Part shown: positions 59,867 to 64,000 of the stretch, in pieces
Layout of the letters: every line of letters starts with the position of its first letter
Position numbering within the stretch: position 1 is the stretch's first letter
Origin: DAOTWC01 sp048499435
GTDB lineage: Bacteria; Chloroflexota; Anaerolineae; Aggregatilineales; Phototrophicaceae
NCBI GenBank assembly: GCA_048499435.1
Contig: JASNZW010000003.1
Location: forward strand, 496,001-560,000
Length of the DNA: 64,000 nucleotides
Reading direction: 5' to 3'
Notes under the pieces: generated by a model
The model's input: the letters and a program-made list of their open reading frames with translations, nothing else
What the model was told of the DNA's origin: nothing
Database searches by the model: none
Program-made: the position numbers and the translations under genes

Positions 59867-59876
59867 GCGCCCTCCG

Positions 59877-60503
59877 CTACCCTGTGCCGAACTGGCGGTC
59901 GCCGGCGTCGCCCAGGCCCGGCACGATAAACCCGCGCTCGTTCAGGCGCTCATCCACCGCCGCGACGTAAATCGGCACATCGGGGTGCTTATCCGCCAGG
60001 TGCGCCACGCCCTCCGGCGCGGCGATCAGCCCCAGGAACTTGATGCGCGCCACGCCCCACCGCTTCAGAATGTCCACCGTTGCCACCGCCGAGCCGCCGG
60101 TCGCCAGCATCGGATCAAGCACAAAACACACCTGCACGGTGGGTTCTACCGGCAGTTTGTTGTAATACTCTACTGGCCGCAGCGTTCGCTCATCGCGGTA
60201 CAGGCCGATATGCCACACCTGCGCGTTCGGCAGCAGCTCCATCACGCCTTCTACCAGGCCCAGCCCCGCGCGCAGAATCGGAACCAGGCCAATAACCTCT
60301 CTGGTTTTATGGCCGGCCGCCTTGCCCATCGGCGTTATGATCTCTGTCGCCGTCAGCGTCAGATCGCGCGTGGCCTCATAGCACAGCAGCAGCGCCAGCT
60401 CATGCACCAGGCCGCGAAATGCCCGATGATCCGTGCTTGCGTCGCGCAGCACGCTCAGCTTGTGCAAAACCAGCGGGTGCTCCGAAACATATACCTGGCT
60501 CAT
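59877..60503 (-). CDS. upp: Uracil phosphoribosyltransferase
   Basis: 208 residues from the ATG at 60503. Salvages uracil to UMP with PRPP. PRPP loop is VLDPMLATGGSAV; GLVPILRAGLGLVEG and the C-terminal GDAGDRQFGT are typical. The open frame extends ten codons upstream, but the family start and AAGGGGG ribosome site point here. It has a very good promoter. Co-transcribed with the wecA-like gene. Confidence 0.96.
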   Translation of the reverse strand: MSQVYVSEHPLVLHKLSVLRDASTDHRAFRGLVHELALLLCYEATRDLTLTATEIITPMGKAAGHKTREVIGLVPILRAGLGLVEGVMELLPNAQVWHIGLYRDERTLRPVEYYNKLPVEPTVQVCFVLDPMLATGGSAVATVDILKRWGVARIKFLGLIAAPEGVAHLADKHPDVPIYVAAVDERLNERGFIVPGLGDAGDRQFGTG

Positions 60504-60533
60504 AATCGAATAGACCCCCTTACGTGCCCGCAA

Positions 60534-60562
60534 ATTGTATGTCCAAACCCCCCGGCCGTCAA
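60534..60562 (-). promoter_or_regulatory. Promoter of upp
   Basis: Minus strand: -35 TTGACG (60562-60557), 17-bp spacer, -10 TACAAT (60539-60534), about 30 bp before the upp ATG. Confidence 0.7.
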
Positions 60563-60570
60563 AGCGGCCT

Positions 60571-60598
60571 TTGCGCTCGCGCCCCGCTCCGGTATACT
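60571..60598 (+). promoter_or_regulatory. Promoter of ruvB
   Basis: -35 TTGCGC (60571-60576), 16-bp spacer and -10 TATACT (60593-60598), 42 bp before the ruvB ATG. It is nine bases from the upp promoter on the other strand. Confidence 0.5.
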
Positions 60599-60640
60599 GG
60601 GTTTAGAACAGATTAGCCATTGTCGGGAGCTAACCCTATC

Positions 60641-61669
60641 ATGTCCGACGCCGGGCGGTTGGTTGGCGGCGCGCGCCGCCAGGATGACCGCGAAAATATC
60701 GCGCTGCGCCCCAAACTGCTCAGCGATATCATCGGTCAGGATCGCGTGCGCGAAAACCTCAGGATCATCATTGAGGCGGCTAAGTCGCGCCAGGAGCCGG
60801 TTGATCACATCCTGTTTTATGGCCCGCCTGGGCTTGGCAAAACCTCGCTGGCGCACGTCATCGCCAATGAGATGAGCTGCAACATCCGCATCACCGCCGG
60901 CCCATCCATCGAGCGCGCCGGCGACCTGGCCGCGATCCTCACCCACCTCAAACAGAATGACATCCTGTTTATTGACGAGGTGCACCGCCTGGGCCGCGCC
61001 GTCGAGGAAGTCCTGTACCCTGCCATGGAAGATTTCGCCCTCGACATCGTGATCGGCAAAGGCCCCGCCGCCAAGAATGTCCGTCTGAACCTGCCGCGTT
61101 TCACCGTCATCGGCGCTACCACGCGCCTGGCGCTGCTGGCTGGCCCGCTGCGCGACCGTTTCGGCGCGCGCTTCCGCCTCGACTTCTACGATACCGACGC
61201 CATGATCCACATCATCAACCGCGCCGCGCACATGCTCGATGTCCAGATCGCCGCCGAGGGCACGACTGAGATCGCGCGCCGGGCGCGCGGCACGCCGCGC
61301 GTCGCGCTGCGCCTGCTGCGCCGCGTCCGCGACTACGCCCAGGTGCGCGCCGACGGCGTTATCACCCACGATATCGCCGCCGACGCCCTCAGCCTCATGG
61401 AAATTGACCAGCTCGGCCTTGACGACATTGACCGCCGCATCCTGCACACCATCATTGACAAATTCAACGGCGGGCCAGTTGGCCTCGACACCATCGCCGC
61501 CTCTATCAGCGAGGACAGCGCTACCATTACCGACGTTTACGAGCCTTACCTGCTCCAGCTAGGCTTTCTGGAGCGCACCCCGCGCGGGCGCACCGCCACA
61601 CGCCGCGCTTATCAGCACATGGGCGTGGCCTACGAGGACGGCGGCGGCAGCCAGCCGCCGCTGCTGTAG
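60641..61669 (+). CDS. ruvB: Holliday junction branch migration ATPase RuvB
   Basis: 342 residues from the ATG at 60641 with GGGAG upstream. ATPase of the RuvAB motor. Motifs are LRPKLLSDIIGQDRVRENL, Walker A YGPPGLGKTSLA, Walker B FIDEVHRL, and GATTRLALLAGPLRDRF (sensor and Arg finger region). The C-terminal winged helix ends with GFLERTPRGRTATRRAYQH. No ruvA or ruvC in the window. It leads a three-gene set with DUF2905 and queA. Confidence 0.97.
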   Translation: MSDAGRLVGGARRQDDRENIALRPKLLSDIIGQDRVRENLRIIIEAAKSRQEPVDHILFYGPPGLGKTSLAHVIANEMSCNIRITAGPSIERAGDLAAILTHLKQNDILFIDEVHRLGRAVEEVLYPAMEDFALDIVIGKGPAAKNVRLNLPRFTVIGATTRLALLAGPLRDRFGARFRLDFYDTDAMIHIINRAAHMLDVQIAAEGTTEIARRARGTPRVALRLLRRVRDYAQVRADGVITHDIAADALSLMEIDQLGLDDIDRRILHTIIDKFNGGPVGLDTIAASISEDSATITDVYEPYLLQLGFLERTPRGRTATRRAYQHMGVAYEDGGGSQPPLL

Positions 61670-61675
61670 CACGCA

Positions 61676-61918
61676 GTGGACCTTCAGGCTGTTGGCCGTG
61701 TCCTGCTGTTGATCGGCATCGCGCTGGCGCTGCTGGGCGGCCTGCTGCTTGTGCTCGGCCGGCTGCCCCTCTTTTCCAACCTGGGCAGCCTGCCTGGCGA
61801 CATCCACATTCAGGGGCGCGGCTTCTCTTGTTTCGTGCCCATCGTCAGCATGATACTGCTCAGCGTCGTGCTCACCGTCGTTGTCAATCTCATCATCCGG
61901 TTTATCAATCGTCCATGA
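61676..61918 (+). CDS. DUF2905 membrane protein
   Basis: 80 residues, GTG start. Two hydrophobic helices (about 7-28 and 53-75) with the short loop LPGDIHIQGRGF typical of DUF2905. Found next to ruvB and queA in many bacteria. Function unknown. Six bp after ruvB; ATGA overlap with queA. Confidence 0.88.
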   Translation: MDLQAVGRVLLLIGIALALLGGLLLVLGRLPLFSNLGSLPGDIHIQGRGFSCFVPIVSMILLSVVLTVVVNLIIRFINRP

Positions 61919-62982
61919 ACCTGTCCGCCTTCGATTACGACCTGCCCGAATCGTTCATCGCCCAGACGCCCACCGAACCGCGCGACGCGTCGCGTCTCAT
62001 GGTGCTGGACCGCGCCAGCGGAGCCGTCGCGCACCACACCTTTCGCGACATCGCCGCGATGGTCGCGCCAGGCGATGTGCTGGTGCTCAACACCACCCGC
62101 GTGCTTCCTGCCCGCCTGCACGGCGTAAAGGCCGAAACCGGCGGCGCGGTTGAGCTGCTGCTGCTGCGCCAGCTCGATTCTACCCGCTGGCGCGCGCTGG
62201 TCGGCGGCAGGCGTGTGACCGCCGGCACGGCCATCGCCTTTCCGCCCACCGCCTTTACCGCCGCCGTCACCGAAGACCACGACGGCGCTGAGCGCACCAT
62301 CGCCTTTAACGCGCCGGTGGGCGCGCTGCTTGAGCAGCTTGGCGAGACGCCGCTGCCGCCCTATATTCACACGGCGCTCAGCGATTCCGAGCGCTACCAG
62401 ACCGTTTACAGCCGACAGGAAGGCTCAGCGGCCGCGCCGACCGCCGGCCTGCACTTCACCGGCGATCTGCTGCTGGCCCTGCGCGAAAACGGCGTGCAGC
62501 TCGCTTACTGTACGCTGCATATCGGCCTGGACACGTTCCAGCCGGTGCAGGTTGAACAGGTGGAACAGCACCACATCCACCGTGAGCGCGCCCTGCTCAC
62601 CGCCGACAACGCCCGCATCATTAACGACGCCAAGCTGGCGGGCGGGCGCGTGATTGCCGTCGGCACAACAACCGCGCGCACGCTGGAAACCGCTGCCATC
62701 CTGAGCGGCGGCGGCGACCCGGCGCGCCCACAGGATATGCCCGACATCTGTCCCTGGCGGCCCGTTATCGCCTTCGAACGCGACACTGAGCTGTTCATCT
62801 ACCCCGGCTATCGCTGGCGCGTTGTGGACGCGCTTATCACCAATTTCCACCTGCCGCGCTCCACCCTGCTGATGATGGTCAGCGCCTTCGCCGGGCGCGA
62901 GCATGTGCTGGCCGCCTATCAGCAGGCCAAGGCCGAAGGCTACCGCTTCTACTCGTTTGGCGACGCCATGTTTATCCGCTGA
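61915..62982 (+). CDS. queA: tRNA preQ1 ribosyltransferase-isomerase QueA
   Basis: 355 residues from the ATG at 61915. Transfers the ribosyl part of SAM to preQ1 in tRNA to give epoxyqueuosine. N-terminal FDYDLPESFIAQTPTEPRD, then LLLRQLDSTRWRALV and GSAAAPTAGLHFT, and near the end ITNFHLPRSTLLMMVSAFAG are family marks. Normal length. An upstream open stretch in frame is not needed. The rplU promoter begins just past its stop. Confidence 0.97.
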   Translation: MNLSAFDYDLPESFIAQTPTEPRDASRLMVLDRASGAVAHHTFRDIAAMVAPGDVLVLNTTRVLPARLHGVKAETGGAVELLLLRQLDSTRWRALVGGRRVTAGTAIAFPPTAFTAAVTEDHDGAERTIAFNAPVGALLEQLGETPLPPYIHTALSDSERYQTVYSRQEGSAAAPTAGLHFTGDLLLALRENGVQLAYCTLHIGLDTFQPVQVEQVEQHHIHRERALLTADNARIINDAKLAGGRVIAVGTTTARTLETAAILSGGGDPARPQDMPDICPWRPVIAFERDTELFIYPGYRWRVVDALITNFHLPRSTLLMMVSAFAGREHVLAAYQQAKAEGYRFYSFGDAMFIR

Positions 62983-62995
62983 CCCAAACTGGACG

Positions 62996-63025
62996 TTGAC
63001 GCGCCCGCGGTCTCTCTTTTATAAT
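62996..63025 (+). promoter_or_regulatory. Promoter of rplU-rpmA
   Basis: -35 TTGACG (62996-63001) and a perfect -10 TATAAT (63020-63025) with 18 bp between. The leader before rplU is about 118 bases. It may form a structure involved in ribosomal-protein feedback, as L21 leaders do in some bacteria, but no known pattern is confirmed. Confidence 0.75.
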
Positions 63026-63149
63026 GTCCTTTGCCCTCTGTCCGGGGCTGCCTTTACATTTCACTCACCGGCCAATTTTCCCCCTGCCAGCGCCCCTGTT
63101 CAGCCGGCGCGGCGGTGGTGGCAAGTGAAGATTGGAGACTCTCTCACAC

Positions 63150-63464
63150 ATGTATGCGATCATCCGCACTGGCAACCGCCAGTACCGCGCTGAAGTTGGC
63201 AAAACGCTGGACGTAGAGCGCCTGCCCAACGCGGTCAACGACAGCTTCGAGATCACCGACGTGCTGCTGGTCGGCAGCGGCGAGAACACCGTCATCGGCC
63301 AGCCCACTGTCGAAGGCGCGGCGGTCAGGGTCACCGTGACTGAACAGTTTCGCGCCGACAAAATCATCGTGTTTAAGTATCGGCAGCGCACCAACTACCG
63401 CCGCAAACGCGGCCACCGCCAGTATTACACCCGCCTGCGCGTTGACGACATCATCGTTAAATAA
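63150..63464 (+). CDS. rplU: 50S ribosomal protein L21
   Basis: 104 residues from the ATG at 63150; the frame is open six codons further. YAIIRTGNRQYRAEVGKTLDVE at the start and FKYRQRTNYRRKRGHRQYYT at the C-terminus are the L21 hallmarks. Binds 23S rRNA. First gene of the L21-L27 set, with L31 behind it. Confidence 0.97.
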   Translation: MYAIIRTGNRQYRAEVGKTLDVERLPNAVNDSFEITDVLLVGSGENTVIGQPTVEGAAVRVTVTEQFRADKIIVFKYRQRTNYRRKRGHRQYYTRLRVDDIIVK

Positions 63465-63490
63465 ACTGAGCGCCCAAAAGGAAGCAGCAA

Positions 63491-63775
63491 ATGGCCCACA
63501 AAAAAGGTGGCGGCTCCAGCCGCAATAACCGTGACAGCCAGTCGAAGCGGCTCGGTGTGAAGCGTTTCGGCGGCGAATTCGTTATCTCTGGTAACATTAT
63601 CGTGCGCCAGCGCGGCACGAAATTTCACCCCGGCCTTAACGTTGGCATCGGCAAAGACCACACCCTGTTTGCCACCGCCGCTGGCTATGTAACGTTCGAG
63701 CGTATGCGCGGCAAGGGCGGGCGCAAGCAGATCAGCGTTTACCCAGAAAAACCGCAGCCTGAAACCCAGGCCTGA
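63491..63775 (+). CDS. rpmA: 50S ribosomal protein L27
   Basis: 94 residues. MAHKKGGGSSRNNRDSQSKR is the L27 N-terminus, followed by GGEFVISGNIIVRQRGTKFHPG and a basic tail. Its N-terminal arm reaches the peptidyl-transferase centre. No N-terminal extension of the Firmicute cleaved type is present. 26 bp after rplU; ribosome site AAGGAAGC. Confidence 0.97.
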   Translation: MAHKKGGGSSRNNRDSQSKRLGVKRFGGEFVISGNIIVRQRGTKFHPGLNVGIGKDHTLFATAAGYVTFERMRGKGGRKQISVYPEKPQPETQA

Positions 63776-63798
63776 GGCGGCAAGGACACTACCCAACC

Positions 63799-64000
63799 AT
63801 GAAAGAAACCATTCACCCTAAGTGGTATCCTGAGGCGCGCGTGATCTGCGCCTGCGGTAACACCTGGACAACTGGCGCGACCGTGCCCGAAATTCGCACC
63901 GACATCTGCTCGAACTGTCACCCCTTCTACACCGGCGAACAGCGCATTGTTGACACCGAAGGCCAGGTGGACCGCTTCCTCAAACGCCTCCAGATGCGCG
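63799..64000 (+). CDS. rpmE: 50S ribosomal protein L31, cut by window edge
   Basis: 67 codons visible, running off the right edge. It begins MKETIHPKWYPEARVICACG and has four Cys in zinc-binding spacing (ICACG and ICSNCHPFYTG), the zinc-containing C+ form. Full proteins are about 70-90 residues, so only the tail is missing. Likely part of the rplU-rpmA transcript. Confidence 0.95.
   Translation, partial: MKETIHPKWYPEARVICACGNTWTTGATVPEIRTDICSNCHPFYTGEQRIVDTEGQVDRFLKRLQMR

Overview
This window is a dense, GC-rich bacterial chromosome segment of about 60 protein genes with two tRNAs. It has no rRNA, insertion sequence, phage gene or CRISPR array that I can see. Gene content and style suggest Chloroflexota, most likely an Anaerolineae-type lineage: a membrane-anchored YvcK, type 2 isopentenyl-diphosphate isomerase, long-form HisG beside a HisRS-like protein, MoxR/DUF58, GtrA with Wzy-type polymerases, many GAF/PAS histidine kinases, and a Ras-like GTPase with a Roadblock protein. 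This is inference from family content; no 16S gene is present.

Layout. 1-14.3 kb is mostly housekeeping: plsX (cut by the left edge), tRNA-Leu, a TPR-like membrane protein, a REC-GAF kinase, an S41 protease, smpB, tRNA-Arg, a hisZ-like gene with hisG, a kinase, a class I aminotransferase, hflX and a GNAT/GIY-YIG fusion. 14.4-19.2 kb holds an amino-acid-type ABC binding protein and permease without an ATPase gene, then a response regulator and 7TM sensor kinase on the minus strand. 19.4-32 kb is a cell-surface/polysaccharide region: a PKD lipoprotein, a DUF348-G5-propeller lipoprotein, a glycosidase-like/O-antigen-ligase fusion, a macro-domain protein, a UDP-xylose-synthase-like epimerase, a second Wzy-like protein, GtrA and a GT4 glycosyltransferase. 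32-38 kb has a beta-flower-like protein, an orphan BchI-type AAA ATPase, acpP, isoprenoid genes (fni and a polyprenyl synthase) and hemW.

38-44.7 kb is the most striking block: a soluble Ser/Thr kinase with a PQQ-type propeller, a PP2C phosphatase, a DnaJ-vWA fusion, a zinc-ribbon/FHA protein, a small unknown protein, a winged-helix response regulator and a Ras-like GTPase. A Roadblock protein lies 3 kb away. It resembles the kinase/phosphatase/vWA triads described with TerY systems, but with different domain partners, and is my best candidate for an undescribed system.

44.8-53 kb carries an adenosine-deaminase-like protein with altered catalytic residues, pyrG, Roadblock, a MoxR/DUF58 pair, an MFS-spermidine-synthase-like protein and a DUF1461 membrane protein. 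53-64 kb is central metabolism and translation: yvcK, gap-pgk-tpiA, a membrane protein with an acidic tail, upp-wecA-like genes, ruvB-DUF2905-queA, and rplU-rpmA-rpmE (cut by the right edge). Several sigma70-type promoters are clear. At least three convergent gene pairs appear to place a terminator hairpin inside the 3-prime end of the opposing gene.
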